Source: Acinetobacter calcoaceticus DSM 30006 = CIP 81.8 (GTDB lineage: Bacteria; Pseudomonadota; Gammaproteobacteria; Pseudomonadales; Moraxellaceae). Taken from it: 64,000 nucleotides of DNA. The position numbers were made by a program, and so were the translations under genes. A model generated the notes under the pieces. The model saw nothing but the letters and a program-made list of their open reading frames with translations, made no database searches and was not told the origin of the DNA. The stretch is from positions 558,145 to 622,144 of the forward strand of contig NZ_KB849780.1 in NCBI RefSeq assembly GCF_000368965.1. Direction: 5' to 3'. This document shows positions 36,369 to 44,864 of this stretch, piece by piece; positions within the stretch are counted from its first letter, which is position 1, and the number at the start of each line of letters is the position of its first letter.

Positions 36369-37277
36369 TTACAACGTCAATTCAAACTGAGAATTGAAAA
36401 ACATTTCCCCTTTCGTGAGTGGATCGACAAATGAAATGTGCTTAGCTAAAAGTTGTAATGGCTCTGAAAAATCATCATCTGCCTTATGTTGAACAGTCGG
36501 ATAAAATGGATCATTTTTAATCGGAATATCTAGATAATTAAGATGTACACGAAGCTGGTGCTGTTTACCTGTTGTCGGTGTTAAACGATATTTAGCCCAA
36601 ATCTGGTTGTGTTCAATAAGCTCAATATAGGTCTGAGTGTTTGCTTTAGCATTTTCCACAACTTGCATGGTGTAAAAAGGAGTCCCTTTATCTAGATGTA
36701 AATGTAATGTTTGAGGAAGTTTTAATTCTTTTTTATAAGGAGCGATAGCGTGGTAAGTTTTATTGACTTGACGCTCCGCAAATAATTGTTGGTAAATACC
36801 TCGCGATTCAACCCGTTTGCAAAATAGAACAACCCCAGCAGTTTCACGGTCTAATCGATGTATCGGTGTTAAAAATTCATTGCCTGTCTGTTTTTTAAGT
36901 CGAACTAATAATGTTTCTTGTACATATTGTCCAGTTGGGCTAATTGTTAAAAAATGTGGTTTATCGACCACCAGTAAGTCATCATTTTCAAATAAAATCC
37001 GATGTTCGAGAGGAACATGTGGCTCATAGGCAAGAAATCGATAATAAAAGATATGCGTATTGCTTTGATAGGGACTATCTAATGTTAATTTTTGTCCATT
37101 TGCCCCATAAATAAGCCCATCTTGAAAGCGTTGTTGCCACTCTTGTACTTTAATATGTTGAAAATGTTGGCATAGATACTCATAAATAGTTTGAGTATTT
37201 GTTTGTGCAGGAAGATAAACTTGGCTTGCGCTTACACCATCAACCATAGGTGGCAAAAAATCGTTCGGACTAGACAT
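36369..37277 (-). CDS. RluA-family pseudouridine synthase
   Basis: A 302-residue RNA-modifying enzyme. The catalytic motif HRLDRETAGVVLFCK carries the aspartate of the RluA family, preceded by LVVDKPHFLTISPTGQYVQETLLVRL and followed by KTYHAIAP and TPTTGKQHQLRVHLNYLDIPIKNDPFY. There is no clear N-terminal S4 domain, only a variable first part. Motif details (including the TISPTG loop) are those of a TruC/RluA-like branch whose target (tRNA U65 or rRNA) I cannot assign. Divergent from tsaE, so promoters lie in 37278-37397. Confidence 0.85.
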   Translation of the reverse strand: MSSPNDFLPPMVDGVSASQVYLPAQTNTQTIYEYLCQHFQHIKVQEWQQRFQDGLIYGANGQKLTLDSPYQSNTHIFYYRFLAYEPHVPLEHRILFENDDLLVVDKPHFLTISPTGQYVQETLLVRLKKQTGNEFLTPIHRLDRETAGVVLFCKRVESRGIYQQLFAERQVNKTYHAIAPYKKELKLPQTLHLHLDKGTPFYTMQVVENAKANTQTYIELIEHNQIWAKYRLTPTTGKQHQLRVHLNYLDIPIKNDPFYPTVQHKADDDFSEPLQLLAKHISFVDPLTKGEMFFNSQFELTL

Positions 37278-37397
37278 AAAAAAGTATAAATATGTAAGAG
37301 AATTGATATAAAAAAAGCCAACTTCTAGGGCTTGAGTAGGCTTTTAAGGCAGGGCAATGTTATCATATCGATTATTTTGAATCATGTTATGTGTGCT

Positions 37398-37871
37398 ATG
37401 TCGTATTCATTGAAATTGGTGTTAAATCATGAAGAAGATACTGGGCGTCTAGCTCAGGCGTTGGCGCAACATGTTCAGTCAGGTGTGATTTATTTAATTG
37501 GAGACTTAGGTGCGGGTAAAACCACACTTACGCGCTATTTCTTACAGGCCTTGGGTCATAAAGGCTCTGTTAAAAGCCCAACCTATACACTAGTTGAGCC
37601 GTATAAAATCAATGAGAAAGAAATTTTTCATTTTGACTTATATCGTTTGAATGATCCTTATGAACTTGAATTAATGGGAATCCGTGATTATCTAGATGTC
37701 ACTGATGCATTATTTTTATTTGAATGGCCATCAAAAGGTGGTGATGAAATTCCTCAGGCAGATATCATCATCGATATTCAAAAGTCAGAGGATGAGCTGA
37801 GTCGTTTTGTAACTTTAACTCTACCCACAGAACCTTTATATCAGACTTTGCAGGAACAGCTTCATGACTGA
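37398..37871 (+). CDS. tsaE: TsaE, ATPase of tRNA t6A modification
   Basis: TsaE works with TsaB and TsaD to add threonylcarbamoyl to A37 of ANN-decoding tRNAs. The product of ATG 37398 has 157 residues, typical for the family; upstream in-frame Met codons at 37389 and earlier would add residues outside the domain. Walker A is IGDLGAGKTTLTRYF; then SPTYTLVEPY, the HFDLYRL motif with switch residues and the LFEWPSKG Walker B-like end, all characteristic. The stop overlaps the mutL start by eight bases, showing translational coupling. Confidence 0.94.
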   Translation: MSYSLKLVLNHEEDTGRLAQALAQHVQSGVIYLIGDLGAGKTTLTRYFLQALGHKGSVKSPTYTLVEPYKINEKEIFHFDLYRLNDPYELELMGIRDYLDVTDALFLFEWPSKGGDEIPQADIIIDIQKSEDELSRFVTLTLPTEPLYQTLQEQLHD

Positions 37872-39813
37872 TGAAAAGCTAACACAACGTCGTATTCATA
37901 CTTTAGACGCAGCGTTAGCCAACCAGATTGCTGCTGGTGAGGTGATTGAGCGTCCTTCATCTGTTGTTAAAGAATTATTAGAAAACTCCATCGATGCGGG
38001 TGCAACTGAACTCATTGTACGGATCGCTCAAGGTGGTTCGACCCTCATAGAAATTATTGATAATGGGCATGGTATTCATTCTGAAGATTTGGCATTAGCT
38101 GTCATGCGCCATGCGACAAGTAAAATTAAAACTGCAGAAGATTTACACGCTATTGTAAGTTTGGGATTTCGCGGGGAGGCACTTGCTTCGATTGCCGCAG
38201 TTTCAAGATTGACTTTAACCAGTAGCCAAGATGAAAGTGGTATTGGCCATCAGGTTGAAGTCAATGGTACAGCCTTTGATCATCAAGAAGTACAAGCTGT
38301 TGCTGCTCAAAAGGGAACCCATATACGTGTTCAGGATTTATTTTTTAATGTACCGGCACGCCGTAAATTTTTAAAGAAACCAACGACTGAATTTGGTCAT
38401 ATTGAAGAGATTGTTCGTCGTCTGGCTTTAACGCATTTTGATATACGTTTTGTGCTTGAACACAATGATAATATTAGAATTAATTTACCCATAGCAGATA
38501 GCGGAGAACTCCGTTTTCAGCGAGTACAACAACTGCTCGGTTCGCAATTCGTACAAAATGCATATTGGATGGATGCCGAAAGTATTAGCATGCGTTTATC
38601 GGGGTGGCTTGGCCATCCTTCAGATGCTCGTGCGCAGGCTGATATGCAATATGTCTACGTAAATGGTCGTATTGTTAAAGATAAAACGATTTCTCATGCA
38701 TTACGCATGGCATATGACGGTATTTTACATGGCCATCAACATTCATCTTATTTACTTTTCTTAGAAGTTGATCCTGAAAATATTGATGTGAATGTTCATC
38801 CTACAAAACATGAAATTCGCTTTTTAAATCAGAGAGAAGTGCATGAGTTTGTAAGACATTACGCAAAAGAAACTCTGTCGCAATTTCAGACAGCGAGCGC
38901 TGATTTAGCTCAAGCGATGAAAGCAGATGAAAACTCAGATTACTCTGTGCAGCCTCAACCTAAATATCAGGAACAATTTTCATTGCACCGAGCAAATGAA
39001 ACTTTAAATCCGGATAGTGAAGCACAGACTCAGCGTGTACCAACAGAGTTGTTAACCGATTTTAATGCCAGCCGTCCGCAAGCTGTTCACTATACAGATC
39101 AAACACCAAGATATAATGGCTCTCCTCAGTTAAATAATGCGTTAAAGACATACTTAGCACCACTGCGTGATCAACCTGCTAATTTTTCAGTAAATGAAGA
39201 TATTGAGCCAGTAACTAAAGTCGATGAATTTCCGTTAGGCATCGCAATCGCTCAACTTCATGGAATTTATGTTTTAGCGCAAAATACAGAAGGGCTGATT
39301 ATTGTTGATATGCATGCAGCACATGAGCGTATTTTATTACAGCAAATGAAAAATGCTTGGGACAAACCAGAGTTTTGGACATCTCAACAGTTACTCATAC
39401 CTAAAGTCATTTCTATTAGCCGTATGCAGGCAGTGCGGGTAGAAGAATTAAAACCTCAACTTGAGCGTTTAGGACTTGAAATTGATTTATATGGGGACGA
39501 GCAGATTATTGTTCGGGGAGTACCAGCCATATTACAAAAAGCTGACTTTGAAAATCTTATTCCTGAACTTTTAAATGATTTAGATCCAAATGATGAAGCA
39601 CAAGGATTACTTCAAAAAAGAGATGAGTTATTAGCTGGAATGGCATGTCATGGAGCAGTACGTGCACATCGACAACTCAGTCTTTCGGAAATGAATGCTT
39701 TACTTCGCCAAATGGAACAAACCGAATTTGCGAGCCAATGTAACCATGGAAGGCCAACTTGGCGTGCATTTCCATTATCTCAATTAGATAAATTATTTGC
39801 TCGAGGAGAGTAG
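37864..39813 (+). CDS. mutL: MutL, DNA mismatch repair ATPase
   Basis: MutL couples mismatch recognition by MutS to strand removal. The 649-residue protein has the GHKL ATPase domain: AGEVIERPSSVVKELLENSIDAG (catalytic Glu and Asn), IIDNGHGI, RHATSKI, LGFRGEALASIAA and the PARRKFLK loop; then the linker (about 345-450, low complexity) and C-terminal dimer domain with QLHGIYVLAQNTEGLIIVDMHAAHERI and ACHGAVRAHRQLS, CNHGRPTWR. Notably these C-terminal blocks (DMHAAHERI and ACHGAVRA) resemble a metal-binding endonuclease-type region, but I do not claim nicking activity. It overlaps tsaE and is followed 6 bases later by miaA. Confidence 0.95.
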   Translation: MTDEKLTQRRIHTLDAALANQIAAGEVIERPSSVVKELLENSIDAGATELIVRIAQGGSTLIEIIDNGHGIHSEDLALAVMRHATSKIKTAEDLHAIVSLGFRGEALASIAAVSRLTLTSSQDESGIGHQVEVNGTAFDHQEVQAVAAQKGTHIRVQDLFFNVPARRKFLKKPTTEFGHIEEIVRRLALTHFDIRFVLEHNDNIRINLPIADSGELRFQRVQQLLGSQFVQNAYWMDAESISMRLSGWLGHPSDARAQADMQYVYVNGRIVKDKTISHALRMAYDGILHGHQHSSYLLFLEVDPENIDVNVHPTKHEIRFLNQREVHEFVRHYAKETLSQFQTASADLAQAMKADENSDYSVQPQPKYQEQFSLHRANETLNPDSEAQTQRVPTELLTDFNASRPQAVHYTDQTPRYNGSPQLNNALKTYLAPLRDQPANFSVNEDIEPVTKVDEFPLGIAIAQLHGIYVLAQNTEGLIIVDMHAAHERILLQQMKNAWDKPEFWTSQQLLIPKVISISRMQAVRVEELKPQLERLGLEIDLYGDEQIIVRGVPAILQKADFENLIPELLNDLDPNDEAQGLLQKRDELLAGMACHGAVRAHRQLSLSEMNALLRQMEQTEFASQCNHGRPTWRAFPLSQLDKLFARGE

Positions 39814-39819
39814 TTTTAC

Positions 39820-40764
39820 ATGTCAAATCAATTGCCCGTCATCAATTTAATGGGACCAACTGCAAGTGGTAAAACCGCTTTGGCATGTGAATTATACGAA
39901 CGTGGAAATTTTGAGCTGATTTCTGTTGATTCTGCTCTCGTTTATAAAGATATGGATATCGGTACTGCTAAACCAACTCGTGAAGAACAAGCGCTATATC
40001 CTCATCATTTAATTGATCTGATCACTCCTCTTGAAGTTTATTCAGCTGCTCAATTTGTTGAAGATGCATCTAAGTTGATTGATGACATGCATTCACGAGG
40101 GAAAACTCCTATCTTGGTAGGAGGCACAATGTTGTACTTTAAGGCATTATTAGAAGGTCTATCGAGTAATTTGCCAAGCGCAGATGCCCAAGTTCGGGCA
40201 GCAATTGAAGAAAAAGGTTTAAATGAAGGGTGGCAGGCTGTTTATGACGAATTAGTTTCTGTAGATCCTGCCGCGGCTATAAAATTTAATGTGACTGATA
40301 AGCAAAGGATTATTCGAGCACTAGAAGTTTATAAGCTTACGGGTGAGCCAATTACTAAATTACAGGCAGAACAACCAAAAAACGTACCATATCGATACAT
40401 ATTTCATAATTATGCTTTACTTCCGGATCGGGTAGAATTACATCAGCGCATTGAGCAAAGATTGATCAAAATGTGGGATATCGGTTTTTTGAGTGAAGTT
40501 GAAGCTCTAATTGAAAAATACGATTTAGATGAAAATTTACCCTCAATGCGCTCAGTGGGTTATCGACAAGCACTAGAATTTCTATTAAAAAGTGATATAA
40601 GTCTCAAAAGTAAACGTGAAATGGAGGATAAAGCCTTATTTGCAACACGACAACTTGCCAAACGTCAATATACGTGGTTACGTTCTTTGCAAGAAATACA
40701 CGATTTTAAAACTTACTTGACGATAAAGCAGGCTAAAGAAGACTTGCGAAACTCTTATGGATAA
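39820..40764 (+). CDS. miaA: MiaA, tRNA dimethylallyltransferase
   Basis: MiaA transfers a dimethylallyl group to A37 of tRNAs reading UNN codons. The 314-residue protein carries the P-loop [11 protein letters not shown] near the N-terminus, the [17 protein letters not shown] substrate motif, [35 protein letters not shown] and YRQALEF plus [16 protein letters not shown] at the C-end, all diagnostic. The gene is in the tsaE-mutL-miaA-hfq run with short gaps. Confidence 0.96.
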   Translation: MSNQLPVINLMGPTASGKTALACELYERGNFELISVDSALVYKDMDIGTAKPTREEQALYPHHLIDLITPLEVYSAAQFVEDASKLIDDMHSRGKTPILVGGTMLYFKALLEGLSSNLPSADAQVRAAIEEKGLNEGWQAVYDELVSVDPAAAIKFNVTDKQRIIRALEVYKLTGEPITKLQAEQPKNVPYRYIFHNYALLPDRVELHQRIEQRLIKMWDIGFLSEVEALIEKYDLDENLPSMRSVGYRQALEFLLKSDISLKSKREMEDKALFATRQLAKRQYTWLRSLQEIHDFKTYLTIKQAKEDLRNSYG

Positions 40765-40858
40765 AGCAAAATTTGCACACTGTCTTTTTATAATTTTTAG
40801 TTGAAAAATAAAGATAGTTTTTTTGCGCTGATTTAAAATTTTTTTTTTGGAGTTAAAA

Positions 40859-41383
40859 ATGTCTAAAGGTCAAACTTTACAAGATCCGTTCTTAAATTCT
40901 CTCCGTAAAGAACGTATCCCTGTTTCTATTTTCCTTGTGAACGGTATTAAATTACAGGGTCATATTGAATCATTTGACCAATATGTTGTTTTATTAAAAA
41001 ATACAGTAAGTCAAATGGTTTACAAACACGCGATTTCAACTGTTGTTCCAGCACGTAACCCACGCCCAGCAGGCGCACAAGGTACAGGCTTCCCAGCACA
41101 AGGTGGCACACAAGGCGGTTTTGGTGGTCAACCTACTGGTGGCTTCGGTGGCGCTCAAGGCGGTGGCTTCGGTGGCGCTCAAGGTGGCTTCGGTGGCGCT
41201 CAAGGCGGCTTCGGTGGTCAAGGCGGCTTCGGCGGTGGTCAAGGTGGCGGCTTCGGCGGTCAAGGTGGCTTCGGCGGTCAAGGTGGTGGTTTCGGTGGTC
41301 AAGGCGGCTTCGGTGGTCATCAAGGTGGTTTTGACAACGATACTAAATTTGAAGATGGTCAAGAAGACGAAAATAATCGTTAA
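40859..41383 (+). CDS. hfq: Hfq RNA chaperone with a long glycine-rich tail
   Basis: Hfq is the hexameric RNA-binding protein that pairs small RNAs with messengers. The first 65 or so residues are a normal Hfq core: [39 protein letters not shown] (Sm1) and [10 protein letters not shown] (Sm2), with Y55-K56-H57 of the proximal RNA face. After it comes a long tail, mostly [13 protein letters not shown] repeats, and an acidic end ([12 protein letters not shown]). The 174-residue length is far above E. coli (102) and typical for Acinetobacter. ATG 40859 has TTGGAG ahead (40848-40853). Confidence 0.95.
   Translation: MSKGQTLQDPFLNSLRKERIPVSIFLVNGIKLQGHIESFDQYVVLLKNTVSQMVYKHAISTVVPARNPRPAGAQGTGFPAQGGTQGGFGGQPTGGFGGAQGGGFGGAQGGFGGAQGGFGGQGGFGGGQGGGFGGQGGFGGQGGGFGGQGGFGGHQGGFDNDTKFEDGQEDENNR
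41110..41330 (+). repeat. In-frame tandem repeat coding the Hfq glycine tail
   Basis: Repeated units like GGTGGCTTCGGTGGTCAA and GGTGGCTTCGGTGGCGCTCAA, each giving GGFGGQ or GGFGGAQ. The nearly identical units make the region prone to length change by slippage. Repeat lengths vary among units, so the array is imperfect. Confidence 0.85.
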
Positions 41384-41400
41384 TTGATATCTAAAAAAGA

Positions 41401-41428
41401 AACCAGTCAGATAATGACTGGTTTTTTT
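41401..41428 (+). terminator. Rho-independent terminator of hfq
   Basis: Stem AACCAGTCA / TGACTGGTT (41401-41409 and 41415-41423) with a five-base loop and T run to 41428. Confidence 0.9.
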
Positions 41429-41524
41429 ATGTTTATTTAAAAGTTAATTCAAAATATTAAACTCATCAGAGGTCATGATTTGACCATGGTGACTCATATA
41501 TTTAAATAAATAGAGTTTTAATCG

Positions 41525-42385
41525 ATGATATTAATATTGGCTGCTGCTTTAAGTAGTGTTTTGGTGTCTATCCTATTAAAAAACTTAAAGAAAAAAGGGT
41601 ATCAGCCATTACAAATGATTGCATGGAACTATGCGAGCGCGAGTTTTCTTTGCTTTTGGTGGTTTCAGCCTGATATTCAACATATTTCAATACAAAAGAC
41701 CCCTTGGTGGTTAATTGTTACATTGGGACTGATTTTGCCTAGTATTTTTCTGTGTTTAGCTAAGTCACTAGAATATGCAGGAATTGTTAAGACCGAAGTT
41801 GCACAGCGCCTTTCCGTCGTACTTTCTTTACTCGCAGCTTATTTCTTTTTTCATGAACAATTTAATGCATTAAAGCTATGGGGAATAGGTTTAGGAATTT
41901 TTGCTGTTTTACTTGTCCTTTTTGGACAAATGAGTACTTCCTCGAATCATCAATCTCGAAAAGCGATTTTTGCTCTATTAAGTGTTTGGTGTGGATATGC
42001 CGCAGTAGATATTCTCTTAAAATATACGAGTAGTTTAGGTCTTCAATTTACACTCACTTTGAATCTTATTTTTATTACAGCTTTTATATTATCAATTTCA
42101 TATTTATTGGTGCAGAAAACCCAAAAATGGCAGCTTAAAAGTGCTATAGCTGGATTGATATTAGGTGTACTTAATTTTTCGAATATTGCTTTATATGTGA
42201 AAGCTCATATTCTTTTAAAGGATTCACCTGCAATTGTTTTTGCAAGTATGAATATTCTTGTGGTGTTATTAGGCATTGCAAGTGGCGTTATTTTATATAA
42301 AGAAAAATTAAAATGGCCGACCACTTTAGGTATTTTATTTGGGATAAGTGGTGTGATTTGTTTAGCTAGGGCAATGGCTTTATAG
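41525..42385 (+). CDS. DMT/EamA-superfamily membrane transporter
   Basis: A 286-residue protein with about ten membrane helices and the two-repeat layout of EamA-type drug/metabolite transporters. The first repeat contains SLEYAGIVKTEVAQRLSVVL and LSLLAAYFFFHEQFNALKLWGIGLG, and the second KDSPAIVFASMNILVVLLG followed by YKEKLKWPTTLGILFGISG, the standard position of the conserved Pro/Glu helix-break. Substrate not readable; many relatives export amino acids or metabolites. Separate from hfq by a terminator. Confidence 0.8.
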   Translation: MILILAAALSSVLVSILLKNLKKKGYQPLQMIAWNYASASFLCFWWFQPDIQHISIQKTPWWLIVTLGLILPSIFLCLAKSLEYAGIVKTEVAQRLSVVLSLLAAYFFFHEQFNALKLWGIGLGIFAVLLVLFGQMSTSSNHQSRKAIFALLSVWCGYAAVDILLKYTSSLGLQFTLTLNLIFITAFILSISYLLVQKTQKWQLKSAIAGLILGVLNFSNIALYVKAHILLKDSPAIVFASMNILVVLLGIASGVILYKEKLKWPTTLGILFGISGVICLARAMAL

Positions 42386-42413
42386 TTCAAGAGACTTGAA
42401 TCTCTTGAACTAT
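42382..42413. terminator. Hairpin between converging DMT transporter and nitroreductase genes
   Basis: Perfect 13-bp stem (42382-42394 with 42401-42413; core AGTTCAAGAGA / TCTCTTGAACT) with a six-base loop, starting at the transporter stop. T runs after it are weak on both strands, so termination strength is unsure. Confidence 0.6.
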
Positions 42414-42420
42414 TCTAATT

Positions 42421-43074
42421 TTATAAATAGGTAAAAATAACTTCATCTGGTAGGCGTGATTTTGGTAGTTTGGCATTAAAATCGTTTTCACTGCGATAAC
42501 CTAGGGAAACAATGACTGAACTACGTAAGCCTTTTTCTGTTAAACCTAACTCAGTATTTAAAATGTCTTCATCAAAGCCGCCCATTGGGGTTGCATCAAT
42601 TCCTTCTAAACCCGCAGCAAAAAGTAGTTGCCCCAGAGCAATGAATGTTTGATTTTCCATCCATCCAAATAAATTTTTCTGCTCATTTCGATAGAACTCA
42701 ACATAGCCATGGCGAGTATCTTTTTGGCCTAATTTAGCTTTTTCATCTTTAAAACGACCACTTAAATCATCTTGTTCAAGTAATTGATCTAAATATTCAG
42801 ATGAAATGTCTGTTTTTGTGCAGAATACAAGTGTGTGTGATGACTCAAGCACTTTAGGACCATTGTAAGCATATTTACCTGTTAAGGCTTTCGCTATTCT
42901 TTCTTTAGCTGCAAGGTTATCTGCAACGAAAAAGTGCCAAGGCTGTATATTCACTGAAGAAGGTGAAAAACGTAAAATTTCTAATAATTTATTAATTTTT
43001 TCTTGAGGAATTTTCTTTTCAGAATCATACGCTTTTGTTGTGTAGCGGCTTTTAACAGAATTCAATAGGTCCAT
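42421..43074 (-). CDS. nfsB: NfsB-like nitroreductase
   Basis: NfsB is an oxygen-insensitive FMN enzyme that reduces nitroaromatics and quinones with NAD(P)H. The 217-residue product is close to E. coli NfsB throughout: MDLLNSVKSRYTTKAYD, LLEILRFSPSSVNIQPWHFFVA, ASHTLVFC-like SSHTLVFCTKT, GRFKDEKAKLG, ALGQLLFAAGLEGIDATPMGGFD and DFNAKLPKSRLPDEV. The start at 43074 has TGGAG ahead on the minus strand. Such enzymes can alter sensitivity to nitrofurans. The next gene is separate on the other strand. Confidence 0.9.
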   Translation of the reverse strand: MDLLNSVKSRYTTKAYDSEKKIPQEKINKLLEILRFSPSSVNIQPWHFFVADNLAAKERIAKALTGKYAYNGPKVLESSHTLVFCTKTDISSEYLDQLLEQDDLSGRFKDEKAKLGQKDTRHGYVEFYRNEQKNLFGWMENQTFIALGQLLFAAGLEGIDATPMGGFDEDILNTELGLTEKGLRSSVIVSLGYRSENDFNAKLPKSRLPDEVIFTYL

Positions 43075-43213
43075 AGGTCTACTCCATATCAATCTTATGG
43101 CAATTGAGAGAATTTAATCTTTGTCATCATACGCTATTTTATTCAAAAACATTTCCTATGTAATTTGATAAAGAAATATAATGTTTATATAAAAGTTTAG
43201 TAATCTATTGAAA

Positions 43214-43444
43214 ATGATTGATTTAATGCCAACCGATGCAAAGAGTAAGCTGCGAGAAATTAGAATTGTTAAAGCTTTTATCATTCTTATATTTGTATTG
43301 AGTCTTCTTATTTTATACATTGAGTATCACGATCATGCACATATAAGCTGGAAATTTATTTTTATTGCCAGCATGTGTGTGATTTACGATTCTGATTTAA
43401 ATAAAAAAATTAAAGAATTGAAAGTTGAAATAAAAAGTGACTAA
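43214..43444 (+). CDS. Small hypothetical membrane protein, 76 residues
   Basis: A short product with two hydrophobic stretches (about 22-38 IILIFVLSLLILYI and 48-60 FIFIASMCVIY) between a charged N-terminus and a lysine-rich end (NKKIKELKVEIKSD). The order fits a hairpin inner-membrane protein. ATG 43214 is preferred over TTG 43208; no clear ribosome site is seen. No family recognised. It converges on lpxH with seven bases between stops. Confidence 0.45.
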   Translation: MIDLMPTDAKSKLREIRIVKAFIILIFVLSLLILYIEYHDHAHISWKFIFIASMCVIYDSDLNKKIKELKVEIKSD

Positions 43445-43451
43445 TTTCTAG

Positions 43452-44171
43452 CTAATAATTCCAGACAATCAATTCGAGCTGTTGCGTATTTGAGGATGGA
43501 TCAATTTCCAAAATATAAGCCTGATCTTCACGCCAATCGCCAAGAACAATTCGTTGTTTAGCTTGCACTTGATGAATTGAAGGGCGATGAGTATGCCCAT
43601 GAATCAGTGTATCTACATCTGCTAAAGCAGACAGAACTGCTTGCTCATTCACATCCATGATTTCATAGCTTTTTTGCTGTTTATCCGCGGAACTTCTCTT
43701 GCGGAAGCCATTAACCAACTTAGTGCGAAAACTGAGTGGAGTTCGGCGTAAAAGAGCAACTAAGAGAGGATTTCGAATAATCTTTTTAAATCTTTGATAA
43801 GAAACGTCATCTGTACATAATGCATCGCCGTGTTCTAGACGGTATTGATGTCCTGCAATATTGAGGGAATAAATGTCAGGTAATAAGACGCCATTAAATT
43901 TATTGAGGAAAACTTGATTAAGAGCAAAATCACGGTTACCGACTTGAAAGTAAACCCGATTACCCTTTTGAGTAAAAGCCTTTAAGGCATCGACAATTTC
44001 ATCGAGCCATGGTGCTGAATAGTCATCTCCAATCCAGGCATTAAACCAATCGCCTAAAATGTAGAGCTGAGTATTTTTATCTTGGTAATGCACCAATAAG
44101 TCTAAAAACCCTCGAACGAGTCGAGGGTGTTCAGGTGACAAATGTAAATCTGAGATAAACAGATAAGTCAC
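43452..44171 (-). CDS. lpxH: LpxH, UDP-2,3-diacylglucosamine pyrophosphatase
   Basis: LpxH removes UMP in lipid A synthesis at the inner face of the membrane. The 239-residue protein has the calcineurin-like metal motifs in order: FISDLHL (D-x-H), LGDWFNAW (GD), VGNRDFAL (GNRD), HGDALC and HGHTHRP, which bind two Mn2+. ppiB lies 15 bases upstream on the same strand, so the two form an operon. Confidence 0.95.
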   Translation of the reverse strand: MTYLFISDLHLSPEHPRLVRGFLDLLVHYQDKNTQLYILGDWFNAWIGDDYSAPWLDEIVDALKAFTQKGNRVYFQVGNRDFALNQVFLNKFNGVLLPDIYSLNIAGHQYRLEHGDALCTDDVSYQRFKKIIRNPLLVALLRRTPLSFRTKLVNGFRKRSSADKQQKSYEIMDVNEQAVLSALADVDTLIHGHTHRPSIHQVQAKQRIVLGDWREDQAYILEIDPSSNTQQLELIVWNY

Positions 44172-44186
44172 AGCTTTATCCTAAAA

Positions 44187-44696
44187 TTATTCAGAAATAA
44201 TTTTAGCAGATTCGATTACAACGTTTTCTAAAGGAACGTCAGCGTGATAACCACGGTTACCAGTGCGAACACCTTTGATCGCTTCAACAATGTCTAGACC
44301 TTCAACAACTTTACCAAATACAGCATAACCCCAACCTTGAGCAGTTTTAGAGGTATGGTTCAAGAAAGAGTTATTTTTCACGTTGATAAAGAATTGAGCA
44401 GACGCTGAGTGAGGAGCTTGAGTACGCGCCATTGCAATCGTACCTTCGTCGTTGCTTAAACCGTTATCAGCTTCATTTTCAATTGAATCACGTGTTGCTT
44501 TTTCTTTGAAGTTTTCATCCATACCGCCACCTTGGATCATGAAACCATCAATGACGCGGTGGAAAATAACGCCGTCATAAAAACCGTCACGTACATATTC
44601 TAAAAAGTTTGCTACTGTTTTAGGTGCTTTTTCAGCATTCAGTTCAAGAACAATACGACCTTTATTGGTGTTTAATTCGACTTGAGGAAAACTCAT
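44187..44696 (-). CDS. ppiB: Cyclophilin-type peptidyl-prolyl isomerase (PpiB)
   Basis: A 169-residue cytoplasmic cyclophilin that speeds proline isomerisation in folding. No signal peptide is present, so it is PpiB-type rather than periplasmic PpiA. Visible core: [43 protein letters not shown] (catalytic R), [16 protein letters not shown] and [16 protein letters not shown]. Start ATG 44696 has TAGGAG six bases ahead on the minus strand. lpxH follows in the same operon. Confidence 0.94.
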   Translation of the reverse strand: MSFPQVELNTNKGRIVLELNAEKAPKTVANFLEYVRDGFYDGVIFHRVIDGFMIQGGGMDENFKEKATRDSIENEADNGLSNDEGTIAMARTQAPHSASAQFFINVKNNSFLNHTSKTAQGWGYAVFGKVVEGLDIVEAIKGVRTGNRGYHADVPLENVVIESAKIISE

Positions 44697-44864
44697 TACA
44701 TTAATCTCCTAAACATGGGCTTATGACCATGGGTTTTTGGTTGAGAGAAGCATAAGCAAACTGTAAACTACAAGGCAAGTAAAAAACGTTAAAATCTTTG
44801 TTAAAAATGAAGATAGCGTTTAAATTTTTCGAAATTTTATCTACAAAGAAGTGATTGATACACT

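Noticed and set aside
37311..37345. AAAAGCC / GGCTTTT inverted repeat between the RluA-type gene and tsaE
   Set aside because: It lies between divergent starts, where no terminator is expected; the arms are short and the loop long.
41036..41387. Long open frames opposite and out of phase with the Hfq tail
   Set aside because: They consist of low-complexity T/A/E or V/A/S repeats that mirror the glycine codons of hfq; a shadow of repeat DNA.
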